From Burkholderiaceae bacterium (GTDB taxonomy: Bacteria; Pseudomonadota; Gammaproteobacteria; Burkholderiales; Burkholderiaceae_C): DNA of 64,000 bases. Every line of letters begins with the position of its first letter. Position 1 is the first letter of the stretch. Where the stretch lies: contig CP126124.1 in NCBI GenBank assembly GCA_030123545.1, forward strand, positions 2,666,001-2,730,000, written 5' to 3'. The notes under the pieces were generated by a model. That model was not told the origin of the DNA. It ran no database searches and was given only the letters and a program-made list of their open reading frames with translations. Positions 15,968-26,013 of this stretch are shown here, piece by piece. The translations under genes were made by a program, and so were the position numbers.

Positions 15968-18888
15968 CGCAACCGCTACTGACGACGCATCAAAGCCAGT
16001 ACGTCGCGTGGCTGCTCACCCGCCGCGCGGCAGGCGACACCGTAGAGTCGCTGGCCTCGACGCTGGTCGATTCCCAGGTCGATCTCAACCCGCATCAGGT
16101 CGATGCCGCCCTCTTCGCCTGCCGCAACCCACTTTCGCGCGGCGTCATCCTTGCCGACGAAGTGGGCCTCGGCAAGACCATCGAGGCGGGCTTGGTGATC
16201 TCGCAACGCTGGGCGGAGCGACGGCGCAGGATTCTCATCATCGTCCCGGCCAACCTGCGCAAGCAGTGGCATCAGGAACTGCAGGACAAGTTCAGCCTGC
16301 AAGGGCTGATCCTCGAAGCCAAGAGCTACAACGCCCTCAAGAAATCCGGTTCCGGCAAGCAGGAGCAGCAGAACCCATTCCTGATGGCCTCCGGCCCGAT
16401 CATCTGCTCCTACCAGTTCGCCAAGGCCAAGGCCAACGACATCAAGGAGATTGCGTGGGACTTGGTCGTTCTCGACGAAGCCCATCGCCTGCGCAACGTC
16501 TACAAGACCAGCAACGTCATCGCCAAGACGCTCAAGGAGGCAATGGCACACGTCCATTCCAAGGTGCTGCTCACGGCCACGCCCTTGCAGAACTCGCTGC
16601 TGGAACTCTATGGTCTCGTCAGCATCATCGACGACCGCGTCTTCGGCGATCTCGACAGCTTCCGCGCGCAGTTCACCAACGGTGGGCGGGATGCCGCCTT
16701 CGCCGGTCTGCGCGAGCGACTGTCCGCCGTCTGCAAACGCACCCTGCGCAAGCAGGTACAGCCCTACGTCTCCTACACGGCGCGCAAGGCCATCGTGCAG
16801 GAGTTCACCCCGTCGAACGAGGAACAGGAACTGTCCCGCCTCGTCGCCGAGTACCTGCGCCGCCCCAACCTGCAGGCATTGCCGCAGAGTCAGCGGCAGT
16901 TGATCTCGCTGGTCCTTTGGAAGTTGCTGGCGTCCAGCACGCACGCGATTGCTGGCGCGCTGGAAACGATGGCCAAACGCCTGCAAGGCGTGCTCGACGC
17001 ATCACCCGTGGTGGATCTGGCGGACGAGCTGGACGAAGACTACGAGTCGCTGGATGAAACCGCCGAGGAGTTCGTCGATGGCGACGACGATCCGGCATCG
17101 GATGCAGCCGGGCCCAGCAAGGAAGAGCGCACCGCCATCTCGAACGAGATCGACGAGTTGCGGCACTTCAAGACGCTGGCCACCAGCATCCGCGACAACG
17201 CCAAGGGCATGGCGCTGCTCACCGCTCTCGACCGGGCGTTCGCAGAACTGGAGCGGCTGGGCGCGGCCAAGAAGGCCATTATCTTCACCGAATCCAGGCG
17301 TACGCAGGACTACCTCCTGAGCCTGCTGGCCGACACGTCCTACGGCAATGGCATCGTCCTGTTCAATGGCACCAACAGCGACTCCCGCGCGCAGGCCACC
17401 TACAAGGACTGGCTCAAGCGGCACGAAGGCACCGACCACATCACCGGCTCCAAGACCGCCGACACCCGCGCGGCACTGGTCGAGCACTTCAAGGAACGCG
17501 GCACGGTGATGATTGCCACCGAAGCGGGCGCGGAGGGCATCAACCTCCAGTTCTGCTCTCTGGTCATCAACTACGACCTGCCGTGGAACCCGCAGCGTAT
17601 CGAGCAACGCATCGGTCGTTGCCACCGCTATGGGCAGAAGCATGACGTAGTCGTCGTCAACTTCGTGGATCGCAGCAACGAGGCCGACGCCCGTGTGTAC
17701 GAACTGCTGGCGCAAAAGTTCCAGCTCTTCGAAGGCGTGTTCGGTGCCAGCGACGAAGTGTTGGGCACGATTGGTTCCGGCGTGGACTTCGAACGACGCA
17801 TCGCCGACATCTATCAGAACTGCCGCAACCCGAGCGAAATCAAGGCCAGCTTCGAGCAACTCCAGCTCGATCTCTCGGGCGAAATCAGCGAAGCGATGGT
17901 CAAGACGCGCCAGATTCTGCTGGAGAACTTCGACGAGGAAGTGCAGGACAAGCTTCGCGTCCGCGCCGAGGACAGCCGCAGCGCCCGCAGCCGCTTCGAG
18001 CGGATGCTGATGGATCTGAGCCGGGCGGAGTTGGGCGACTGCGCCAGCTTTGACGACGATGGCTTCGATCTCCGGCGCGCGCCGGACGGCATCGAAGCTA
18101 GCGGACTCTCTGGCATCGACGGTTCGGTCATCCCACTTGGTCGCTACGAACTGCCGCGCCGATCCGGCGATGCCCACCTGTACCGCATCAATCATCCGCT
18201 GGCGATGTGGCTCACGCAGCAGGCCAAGGCCCGCGCGCTCGATGGGGCCAAGCTGGTGTTCGACTACGACGGCTATGGCACCAAGGTCAGCACCCTGGAG
18301 CCGTATCGCGGTAAGGCCGGGTGGCTCACGCTGAAGCTGATCTCGGTCGAAGCCCTGGGCAACCAGGAGCAGCACCTTCTGGTTGCCGCCAGCACCACCG
18401 ACGGTGTCGCGTTGGCCGAAGAAGACCCCGAGAAGCTGTTGCGCCTGCCTGCGACCACGCAGGCGGCCGGCCTGTTCAACAACGCGGGCAACACCACTTT
18501 GGTGGCCGACGTCGCAAACCGAAAGATCGAACTGCTTCGTGAGATCAATCAACGCAACCTCGGCTACTTCGAACAGGAAGTGCAGAAGCTGGATGCCTGG
18601 GCGGACGACCTGAAGCTGGGCCTTGAGCAGGAGATCAAGGAGATCGACCGCGAGATCAAGGAGGTGCGCCGCACGGCGGCGACGTCGCCCACGCTGGAAG
18701 AAAAGCTGGCGCACCAGAAACGCCAGCGTGAACTGGAAGGCAAGCGCAGCAAGCTGCGCCGCGAGCTATTCATTCGGCAGGATGAAGTCGAAGCGCAGCG
18801 CAACGACCTCATCAGCCAGTTGGAGGTGCAGCTCCAGCAGCAGGTGGAAGAGCGCGCGCTGTTCACCATCGAATGGGAACTGGTGTGA
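15964..18888 (+). CDS. SNF2-family helicase/ATPase (HepA/DrmD-like)
   Basis: 974 aa. Motif I LADEVGLGKTIEAG is at about 63-76, motif II VLDEAH near 170, and motif III TATPLQNS follows. The C-terminal helicase half has EGINLQFCSLVINYDLPW and motif VI RIEQRIGRCHRYGQ near 545. The last 150 residues are charged coiled coil. A long Asp/Glu-rich insert (about 358-384) separates the two lobes. SNF2 ATPases of this kind act as DNA translocases in several anti-phage systems (for example DrmD of DISARM class 1) and as RapA in transcription recycling. Tight coupling to AIPR, Mod and Res genes argues for the defence role. Confidence 0.85.
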   Translation: MTQPLLTTHQSQYVAWLLTRRAAGDTVESLASTLVDSQVDLNPHQVDAALFACRNPLSRGVILADEVGLGKTIEAGLVISQRWAERRRRILIIVPANLRKQWHQELQDKFSLQGLILEAKSYNALKKSGSGKQEQQNPFLMASGPIICSYQFAKAKANDIKEIAWDLVVLDEAHRLRNVYKTSNVIAKTLKEAMAHVHSKVLLTATPLQNSLLELYGLVSIIDDRVFGDLDSFRAQFTNGGRDAAFAGLRERLSAVCKRTLRKQVQPYVSYTARKAIVQEFTPSNEEQELSRLVAEYLRRPNLQALPQSQRQLISLVLWKLLASSTHAIAGALETMAKRLQGVLDASPVVDLADELDEDYESLDETAEEFVDGDDDPASDAAGPSKEERTAISNEIDELRHFKTLATSIRDNAKGMALLTALDRAFAELERLGAAKKAIIFTESRRTQDYLLSLLADTSYGNGIVLFNGTNSDSRAQATYKDWLKRHEGTDHITGSKTADTRAALVEHFKERGTVMIATEAGAEGINLQFCSLVINYDLPWNPQRIEQRIGRCHRYGQKHDVVVVNFVDRSNEADARVYELLAQKFQLFEGVFGASDEVLGTIGSGVDFERRIADIYQNCRNPSEIKASFEQLQLDLSGEISEAMVKTRQILLENFDEEVQDKLRVRAEDSRSARSRFERMLMDLSRAELGDCASFDDDGFDLRRAPDGIEASGLSGIDGSVIPLGRYELPRRSGDAHLYRINHPLAMWLTQQAKARALDGAKLVFDYDGYGTKVSTLEPYRGKAGWLTLKLISVEALGNQEQHLLVAASTTDGVALAEEDPEKLLRLPATTQAAGLFNNAGNTTLVADVANRKIELLREINQRNLGYFEQEVQKLDAWADDLKLGLEQEIKEIDREIKEVRRTAATSPTLEEKLAHQKRQRELEGKRSKLRRELFIRQDEVEAQRNDLISQLEVQLQQQVEERALFTIEWELV

Positions 18889-20681
18889 TGGCGGCCCTTG
18901 AACAGCAGTACATGACCATCCTGAAGAAGGTGCTGGCGGAACGCTTCGTGCCTTCGTTGCCTCCGCTGTTGGACACCACCAAGCCTGCGGCGGAACAACA
19001 GGCCAAGCAACTCTCACGGGCGTTCAGCGCCTTCGTGCTGCACAAGTTGCTCGACATCACGCCACAAGCGGCAGCCGCGTCGGTCGTGGACGACTTCAAC
19101 GACAAGGGTATCGACGCCGTCCACTACGACGAGGATTCGGAAACCCTTTACCTCCTGCAAACCAAGCTGAGAGAGTCCGAACAGTTCAAACAAGATGACG
19201 CGCTGCCGTTTTGCGAGGGCATTCGCTTGTTGCTCAGGCAGGAGTTCGCGGGGTTCAACAAGAACTTCAAGAACCGAAAGGCCGACATCGAGGCCGCGCT
19301 CGATGCGTGCAGCCACATCAAACTGGTCGTTCCCTACACGGGCGATGGCATTTCCAAAACGGCCAGCGATGCCTTGCAGGCCCTGCTCGGGGATGAAGAC
19401 CTCGACGAGGAACGGCTCGACAAACAGGTGGCGTACTACACCGCAGTCGAGATCGTGCGTGACCTGTTGGCAGAACAGGCCTACGAACCTGTTCACACCG
19501 ACATCGCATTGCAGAAGCACGCAAAGGTCGAGAACCCGCGCACGACGTACTACGGCATTGCCCGTTTGGCCGATCTGGTCACGCTGCACAAGGACAAGGG
19601 CAAGGCGCTGTACGAGCGCAACATCCGCTATTTCCTCGGCAGCAGCAAATCGGATGTCAACAAGGCCATCAAGACGACTCTGCGCGACGCCCCGGCAGAC
19701 TTCTTCTACCTCAACAACGGCGTCACTGCCGTCTGCGATCTGATCGAGCCCAAGGCCACGAAGAACGGTGTCAAGAAGTTCAAGGTTCGTGGCCTGTCCA
19801 TCATCAACGGCGCGCAGACGGTCGCGTCGGCAGCCGAGTTCGTGGCCCAGCACCCCGGCAGCAACATCGACGATGCCAAGGTGATGCTCACCTTGATCAA
19901 GGCACCGGCGGACGGCCCGTTCGGCAAGCGCGTCACCAAGGCGCGCAACCACCAGAACCCGGTGCAGACGGCCAACTTCGCCTCGCTGGACGAGAACCAG
20001 GAGCGGCTGCGACAGGAGATCGCCCATCTCGGCTTCGCCTACCACTATCGGCCGGAAGCGTCGGCAACCGGCCCCCAAGCCATCTCGCTCGACGAAGCGC
20101 TGCGCGTGCTCGCCTCGCGGCAGAACGATCCGCGCTACGCAGTCTGGCTCAAGAGCGAACCGGCGCGGCTGGCCAATCCGGAATCTGCTGAATACCAGGC
20201 GCTGTTCCCGGCAACCCTGACTGGCGTGACTCTGGTCAACGCCGTGTTGTCTCACCGGGCCATCCGCACGCTTGTGGTGGACTACGAGCAGAAGGCGGCA
20301 GCGCGCAGCCAGGAAAAGCTGATCTATCGCCACGCCATTCACGTCATCACGGCCGTGATGATGAAGCGCCTGCGCCAACGCATCGGCGCGGCCGCAACCA
20401 TCGACGCCGCGACGGTTCCCGGACTGATCAGCCAGCCGCTCGATCAGCTCCGGCAGCAGACCTTCGACCTCGGGCGGCAACGCCTGCTCGGCGAGGGGCC
20501 GCTGGCCTATTTCCGCAATCAGGGCAGCGTCGCGTCGTTCATGGCCGAACTGATGGAAACGCACTTCGCGCTGGCAGCCGACCCGGCGCTGCCCAACCTG
20601 CGCAATATCAACATGGCGGCGGACGCGTACCCGCGCAAGCGCTTGCTCGATTACTTGTCGAGCAAGGCACCCCAACTATGA
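18888..20681 (+). CDS. AIPR-family (abortive infection phage resistance) protein
   Basis: 597 aa. The AIPR domain core is recognised by DFFYLNNGVTAVCDL (about 274), LSIINGAQTVASAAEF (about 302) and the following KARNHQNPVQTANFASLD. The N-terminal part (about 60-130: DDFNDKGIDAVHYDEDSETL, LLQTKLRES) looks like a PD-(D/E)XK restriction-like fold with D and QxK. AIPR proteins are reported from abortive-infection loci. The start ATG overlaps the helicase stop (TGATG), so the two are produced together. Exact biochemical activity is not known. Confidence 0.8.
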   Translation: MAALEQQYMTILKKVLAERFVPSLPPLLDTTKPAAEQQAKQLSRAFSAFVLHKLLDITPQAAAASVVDDFNDKGIDAVHYDEDSETLYLLQTKLRESEQFKQDDALPFCEGIRLLLRQEFAGFNKNFKNRKADIEAALDACSHIKLVVPYTGDGISKTASDALQALLGDEDLDEERLDKQVAYYTAVEIVRDLLAEQAYEPVHTDIALQKHAKVENPRTTYYGIARLADLVTLHKDKGKALYERNIRYFLGSSKSDVNKAIKTTLRDAPADFFYLNNGVTAVCDLIEPKATKNGVKKFKVRGLSIINGAQTVASAAEFVAQHPGSNIDDAKVMLTLIKAPADGPFGKRVTKARNHQNPVQTANFASLDENQERLRQEIAHLGFAYHYRPEASATGPQAISLDEALRVLASRQNDPRYAVWLKSEPARLANPESAEYQALFPATLTGVTLVNAVLSHRAIRTLVVDYEQKAAARSQEKLIYRHAIHVITAVMMKRLRQRIGAAATIDAATVPGLISQPLDQLRQQTFDLGRQRLLGEGPLAYFRNQGSVASFMAELMETHFALAADPALPNLRNINMAADAYPRKRLLDYLSSKAPQL

Positions 20682-20691
20682 GAGCGATGCC

Positions 20692-22434
20692 ATGAGCAAG
20701 CAAAAACTAGAACTGACATGGATCGGCAAGGAGAAGCGACCTAAGCTGGAACCGCGCATCCTGCTCGAAGATTCCGACAAGTCTTACCACGCCAAACATC
20801 GCGTGACGGAGAACGACATCTTCGACAACCGGCTGATCTTCGGGGACAACCTGCTGGCTTTGAAGGCGCTGGAGCATGAATTCACTGGGCAGGTCAGGTG
20901 CATCTACATCGACCCGCCCTACAACACCGGCTCCGCCTTTGCTCAATATGAGGATGGCCTTGAGCACTCGATTTGGCTAGGTCTGATTCGGGAGCGTTTG
21001 GCCCTTCTGCGCAATCTACTGGCTGCAGATGGTAGTTGCTGGATTCAGCTTGACGACAACGAGGCCCAGTACTGCAAAGTGCTCGCAGATGAAATCTTCG
21101 GCCGCGACAACTTCGTCGCCAACGTGGTCTGGAATAAATCCTACGCGGTGCGGAGCAACGCACAGTTCTTCTCGTCAGCACACGAACACATTCTGGTTTA
21201 CGCCAAGGATCGCGTGCAGCTTCGGATGAACCAATTTGGTCGATCGGCAAAGCAGACGGAGCGATACAGCAATCCCGACAACGACCCAAGAGGGCCTTGG
21301 CAGTCCGTCACCATGACAATTAGTCTCGTTGGTGGAGCACGCGGGAGACAGTACGCAAAAACCGGCGTTTCCGAGAACATCTTTGAGGTGACCTCGCCGA
21401 GCGGAAGAGTGCTCCTTCCTCCTCCGAATCGTTGCTGGAGTCGCAACCCGAGTGGCTTCAAGAAGCTAGATGCTGATGGTCGCATCTACTGGGGGCCAAG
21501 TGGAGAGAACGCCCCACGGCTCAAGATGTATCTGAGTGAAGCAGGGGAAGGCGTCATGCCCACAACGCTCTGGGCTGATGGTGCAGAGTTTGGTCACAAC
21601 CAAGATGGCATTCGAGAATTGCGTGCCTTAGATATCGGTGACTTTCCAACACCCAAGCCAGAGAAGCTAATTTCGCAAGTCATCTCGCTAGCAAGCGACC
21701 CCGGCGACTTAGTGCTCGACTCCTTTGCCGGTTCCGGAACAACTGGCGCCGTTGCCCACAAGATGGGTCGCCGATGGGTCATGGTCGAACTGGGTGAGCA
21801 CTGCCACACTCACATCATTCCACGCCTTCGGAAGGTCATTGATGGCGAGGATGGCGGCGGCGTTACAGAAGGGTTCGGGTGGGAAGGTGGCGGCGGGTTC
21901 CGCTACTACGGCCTCGCCCCCAGCCTGATCGTCAACGACCGTTGGGGCAATCCAGTCATCAACCCCGAATACAACGCCGCGCAACTGGCCGAGGCGCTGG
22001 CCAAGCTGGAGGGCTTCAACTACGCACCCTCCGAGGTGCAATGGTGGCAGCACGGCCACTCCAGCGAGCGCGACTTCATCTACGTCACCACGCAGAACCT
22101 GTCCGCTGACCAGTTGCAGGCGCTCTCCGAGGAAGTGGGTTCCGACCGCAGCCTGCTGGTGTGCTGCTCGGCCTTCCGTGGCGTGACGGCGGCGAAGGCG
22201 GCGGAGCGCTGGCCGAACCTTACCTTGAAGAAGATTCCGAAGATGGTGCTGGCGCGCTGCGAATGGGGCCACGACGACTACAGCCTCAACGTGGCGAACC
22301 TGCCGATGGCGAAGCCCGATCCGGTCGATCCGGCAGCCAACGCCATCAGGCCCGCCAAGACTCGCAGGGCAGCCGCCACCAACAACAACCAAGGCGGCCT
22401 TTTTGAACAGAGCGCCGGGGAGAGCCAGAAATGA
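20692..22434 (+). CDS. mod: type III-like DNA adenine methyltransferase (Mod), with foreign-looking middle region
   Basis: 580 aa. Motif IV is YIDPPYNTGSAF near residue 73 and motif I DSFAGSGTTGAVAHKMG near 342, the order of beta-class N6-adenine methyltransferases such as type III Mod subunits. Between them lies the target-recognition region. From about 20.95 to 21.85 kb the DNA is less GC-rich with many A/T third positions, unlike either flank, which suggests that the recognition segment was exchanged. It starts 10 bp after the AIPR stop and its stop overlaps the Res start. Confidence 0.87.
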   Translation: MSKQKLELTWIGKEKRPKLEPRILLEDSDKSYHAKHRVTENDIFDNRLIFGDNLLALKALEHEFTGQVRCIYIDPPYNTGSAFAQYEDGLEHSIWLGLIRERLALLRNLLAADGSCWIQLDDNEAQYCKVLADEIFGRDNFVANVVWNKSYAVRSNAQFFSSAHEHILVYAKDRVQLRMNQFGRSAKQTERYSNPDNDPRGPWQSVTMTISLVGGARGRQYAKTGVSENIFEVTSPSGRVLLPPPNRCWSRNPSGFKKLDADGRIYWGPSGENAPRLKMYLSEAGEGVMPTTLWADGAEFGHNQDGIRELRALDIGDFPTPKPEKLISQVISLASDPGDLVLDSFAGSGTTGAVAHKMGRRWVMVELGEHCHTHIIPRLRKVIDGEDGGGVTEGFGWEGGGGFRYYGLAPSLIVNDRWGNPVINPEYNAAQLAEALAKLEGFNYAPSEVQWWQHGHSSERDFIYVTTQNLSADQLQALSEEVGSDRSLLVCCSAFRGVTAAKAAERWPNLTLKKIPKMVLARCEWGHDDYSLNVANLPMAKPDPVDPAANAIRPAKTRRAAATNNNQGGLFEQSAGESQK

Positions 22435-25169
22435 ATACCCGCGTTCTGCACGCCGTCACCGGTCGTCTGTCTCTTCGTCCGCCGCAGGAGGAATCTCTCA
22501 GGCGGCTGCTTCGTGTGCTGGAAGCCGCGCCCGAGCTGTTGGGCCATGAGCGGGATGTCGCGTCCATTCTCTCCACGCTGAAGGCCGAGTTCCCCACGCT
22601 GGAGGACTTCGAGCGCGAATTCCCGTCGCTGTGCTTCGCGCTGGCCACGGGCGTGGGCAAGACGCGGTTGATGGGGGCGTTCATCGCCTACCTGCATCTG
22701 GCGCACGGCATCAACAACTTCTTCGTGCTCGCGCCCAACCTGACGATCTACAACAAGCTGATCACGGATTTCACGCGCAACACACCCAAGTACGTGTTCA
22801 AGGGCATCGCCGAGTTCGCGCAGCAGCCGCCGCTGATCATCACGGGCGACAACTACGACCAGACCGGCGCGGCGGTGAGCGATGAGCCCCAGGGCTTCGC
22901 CCACGACGTGCGCGTCAACATCTTCAATATCTCCAAGATCAACTCCGAGGTGCGTGGCGGCAAGGAACCACGCATCAAGCGGATGAAGGAAGTGCTTGGG
23001 GACAGCTACTTCAACCATCTGGCGAACCTGCCCGATCTGGTGCTGCTGATGGATGAGTCGCACCGCTACCGCGCGAGCGCGGGAGTTCGCTCCATCAATG
23101 AGTTGAAGCCGCTGTTCGGCCTGGAAGTGACGGCAACGCCCTTCGTGGAATCCGGCAAAGGGCCGGTGCCGTTCAAGAACGTGGTGATGGACTACCCGCT
23201 GGCGCGGGCAATGGAGGATGGTTTCGTCAAGGAACCTGCGGTCGTCACCCAGCGCAACTTCGTCGCTGCGGCTCACACACCGGAGGAAGTCGAGAAGACC
23301 AAGCTGGAAGACGGCGTGCGCTTGCACGAAACGACGAAGGTCGAGTTGCTCACCTACGCCCGCGAGAACGGCGTCAAGCCGGTGAAGCCGTTCATGCTCG
23401 TCATCGCGCGCGATACCACGCACGCAGGGCAACTTTTGGCACTTCTGGAATCGGAAGCGTTTTACGAAGGGCGCTACGCGGGCAAGGTGATCCAGGTGGA
23501 CTCCAGCCGCACCGGCGCGGAAGAGGAGGAGATGATCACGCGCCTTCTGGCCGTCGAGAGCGTGGACGAGCCGACCGAGATCGTGATTCACGTCAACATG
23601 CTCAAGGAGGGTTGGGACGTGACCAACCTCTACACCATCGTCCCACTACGCGCCGCCAATGCCCGCACGCTGATCGAGCAGAGCATCGGTCGCGGCCTGC
23701 GCCTGCCCTACGGCAAGCGCACCGGCGTGGCGGCGGTGGATCGCCTCAACATCGTTGCCCACGACAAGTTTCAGGAGATCATCGACGAGGCCAACCGTGG
23801 CGATTCACCGATCCGGCTGAAGCAGGTCATCCTCGACGCGCCCAGCGCGGACGACAAGAAGGTGAGCGTACAGGTCGGCTCCGGTGCGGCATCTCGCCTC
23901 GGACTGACGGATGCCACGCCTGCGCTCGATCCGGCGTCGGCAGCCGCCAATGGCGGTGCCGTCACGCCAACGCCAGCCCCGGTCTTCACCACCGAGGCGG
24001 AGAAGCAGGCCGCGCGCGTTGTGATCGAGGTCATCGGCAAGCTGGAGACGCAGCGCGATCTGGTGCCGACCAGTGGCGCGCTGCTCACGCCGGAGGTACG
24101 GAAAGTCATTCAGGCGGAGGTGGCGGAGCGGCTGAAGCCGATGCAGGGCAACCTGCTGGCGGGCGTGGACGGTGGGGCACCGGCGATTGATCTTTCCTCG
24201 GTGGTCGCCAAGACCACCGAAATCGTGGTGCAGCAGACCATCGACATCCCGCGCATCGCCGTGGTGCCCAAGGGTGAGGTCACGACCGGCTTTCGCTCGT
24301 TCTCATTGGACGTGAGCCAGCTGCGCCTGCAACCGGGCGAGCGCGAGATCGTCGGCCAGATGCTGCGCACCAACGAGCAGTTCACGCTGGCGGCGGAAAT
24401 CGGCCTGAAGGAGCAACGCCCGGAGGACTACATCGTCCACGCGCTGGTGGACTTCGACGACATCGACTACTTCACCCACGCCGATCTGCTCTACGACCTC
24501 GCGGGCCAGATGGTTAGGCACCTGCAGAGCTACCTCTCGGAATCCGAGGCGGTCAGCGTGCTGAATCGGGATCGCCGCCTGATCGCGCGAGAAATCCACG
24601 CGCAGATGATGGCGCACTTCTTCGAGGAGGCGACCGAATTCGAGGTGCAGGTCAGTCGCGGCTTCACGGAACTCAAGCCATGCAACTACACGGCCACTGC
24701 GGGACAGGCCCCGCGCCATTTCCGCGAAACAGTGGATGACGTGGGCCGCATCAAGACGATGCTGTTCGGCGGGTTCACGAAGTGCCTGTACCCGCTCCAG
24801 AAGTTCGATTCGGACACGGAGCGCCGCTTCGCGGTCATCCTCGAACGCGACGCCAGCAAGTGGTTCAAGCCCGCGAAGGGGCAGTTCCAGATTTACTACA
24901 AGCTCGGCACCGAGCAGCCGGAATACGTTCCCGACTTCGTGGTGGAAATGGATTCGTTCATCCTCCTGGCCGAGACCAAGAAGCGGGACGACCTGAAATC
25001 GGAGGAAGTCGTCGCCAAGGCCGCCGCAGCGGTGCGCTGGTGCAAGTACGCTTCAGATCACGCCAGGAGCGTCAGCGGCAAGCCGTGGAAGTACATCCTG
25101 GTGCCCCACGATGAGATCGCGGAATCGAAGCGGTTGAAGGACTACTTGCGGTTCGAGCAGAAGGAATGA
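22431..25169 (+). CDS. res: type III-like restriction subunit (Res): DEAD-type helicase with C-terminal nuclease
   Basis: 912 aa. Helicase motifs: ATGVGKTRL (about 72), LLMDESHR (about 206), LEVTATP, and SIGRGLRLP (about 420). Near the C terminus YVPDFVVEMD and ILLAETKKR (about 838-850) form the PD-(D/E)XK active site of type III restriction enzymes. It overlaps the methyltransferase gene by 4 bp (ATGA). Together with Mod it would make a complete type III-like restriction-modification enzyme. The close link with SNF2 and AIPR genes is not part of classical type III systems. Confidence 0.88.
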   Translation: MNTRVLHAVTGRLSLRPPQEESLRRLLRVLEAAPELLGHERDVASILSTLKAEFPTLEDFEREFPSLCFALATGVGKTRLMGAFIAYLHLAHGINNFFVLAPNLTIYNKLITDFTRNTPKYVFKGIAEFAQQPPLIITGDNYDQTGAAVSDEPQGFAHDVRVNIFNISKINSEVRGGKEPRIKRMKEVLGDSYFNHLANLPDLVLLMDESHRYRASAGVRSINELKPLFGLEVTATPFVESGKGPVPFKNVVMDYPLARAMEDGFVKEPAVVTQRNFVAAAHTPEEVEKTKLEDGVRLHETTKVELLTYARENGVKPVKPFMLVIARDTTHAGQLLALLESEAFYEGRYAGKVIQVDSSRTGAEEEEMITRLLAVESVDEPTEIVIHVNMLKEGWDVTNLYTIVPLRAANARTLIEQSIGRGLRLPYGKRTGVAAVDRLNIVAHDKFQEIIDEANRGDSPIRLKQVILDAPSADDKKVSVQVGSGAASRLGLTDATPALDPASAAANGGAVTPTPAPVFTTEAEKQAARVVIEVIGKLETQRDLVPTSGALLTPEVRKVIQAEVAERLKPMQGNLLAGVDGGAPAIDLSSVVAKTTEIVVQQTIDIPRIAVVPKGEVTTGFRSFSLDVSQLRLQPGEREIVGQMLRTNEQFTLAAEIGLKEQRPEDYIVHALVDFDDIDYFTHADLLYDLAGQMVRHLQSYLSESEAVSVLNRDRRLIAREIHAQMMAHFFEEATEFEVQVSRGFTELKPCNYTATAGQAPRHFRETVDDVGRIKTMLFGGFTKCLYPLQKFDSDTERRFAVILERDASKWFKPAKGQFQIYYKLGTEQPEYVPDFVVEMDSFILLAETKKRDDLKSEEVVAKAAAAVRWCKYASDHARSVSGKPWKYILVPHDEIAESKRLKDYLRFEQKE

Positions 25170-25182
25170 GGAGAAGCGCGCG

Positions 25183-26013
25183 ATGGCCTTGGGACGGATG
25201 GAGAAGATCCTGATACTGGCGAAGACCTATCCGTCGCCCAGCGCGCAATACGTCGAGACTTCGTGTGTCGCGGGCATCTCCGAGAACGGGGCGATGCGCC
25301 GTCTGTTCCCGGTGCCGTTCCGGATGGTCGAGGACGGCCAGCAGTTCAAGAAGTGGCAGTGGATCGACGTGCGCGTCGAAAAGGCCAACAAGGATCATCG
25401 GCCCGAGAGCCACAAGGTCTACGTCGACACGATCAACTGCGGCGACGTGATCGACACCAAGAAGTCGTGGGGCAGCCGTTGGGAGTGGCTGGAAAAGATG
25501 CCGGCCTTCACGAGCTTCGACGCGCTCGATGCTGCGCGTCTTGCCGACCGCGTTTCCCTCGCGCTGCTGCGACCCAAGCGCCTGCTAGGCTTGGACATCA
25601 CCAAGGCGCGCAACCCGGACTGGACGGACGAGGAGCGTGAGAAGCTGCTACAGGAGCAGATGCAGGGCAACCTGTTTTCGGAAGCGGAAGAGCGCAAGCA
25701 GGTGAAGCAACTCCGCAAGGTGCCCTTCGATTTCCACTACCGCTATGTGTGCGACACGCCCGAGGGCGAGAAAGAGCACCGGCACAAAATCGTGGACTGG
25801 GAAGCCGGGGCGCTGTTCTGGAACTGCCGCCAGAACCACGGTATCGACTGGGAGAAACCGTTTCGCGCCAAGTTGGAGGAAGACCTCGGCAGCAAAGAAC
25901 TGATGTTTCTGATGGGCAACCAGCACCGGTTCCAAGACCAGTGGCTGATCGTCAGCCTGATCTACCCGCCTAAGCGAAAGCCGGTTGACGAACGGCAGAT
26001 GTCGTTGCTTTGA
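25183..26013 (+). CDS. unknown protein of the defence island
   Basis: 276 aa, not recognised. It begins MEKILILAKTYPSPSAQYVE (a second possible ATG at 25198), is rich in Trp and charged residues, has no signal peptide or membrane helix, and carries a Lys/Glu-rich helix at about 145-175. The repeated phrase KKWQWIDVRVEKANKD and late LMFLMGNQHRFQDQWLIVSLIYPP suggest a compact beta-rich nucleic-acid or ligand-binding fold, but no catalytic motif is evident. It follows Res by 13 bp with ribosome site GAGGAGAA. Its 3' end overlaps the convergent DUF488 gene by 44 bp, so the two genes must have evolved as a pair. Confidence 0.75.
   Translation: MALGRMEKILILAKTYPSPSAQYVETSCVAGISENGAMRRLFPVPFRMVEDGQQFKKWQWIDVRVEKANKDHRPESHKVYVDTINCGDVIDTKKSWGSRWEWLEKMPAFTSFDALDAARLADRVSLALLRPKRLLGLDITKARNPDWTDEEREKLLQEQMQGNLFSEAEERKQVKQLRKVPFDFHYRYVCDTPEGEKEHRHKIVDWEAGALFWNCRQNHGIDWEKPFRAKLEEDLGSKELMFLMGNQHRFQDQWLIVSLIYPPKRKPVDERQMSLL

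Noticed and set aside
25970..26013. Toxin-antitoxin pair from unknown and DUF488 genes
   Set aside because: Genes are convergent and of 276 and 157 codons, unlike normal TA pairs; no toxin family is recognised.
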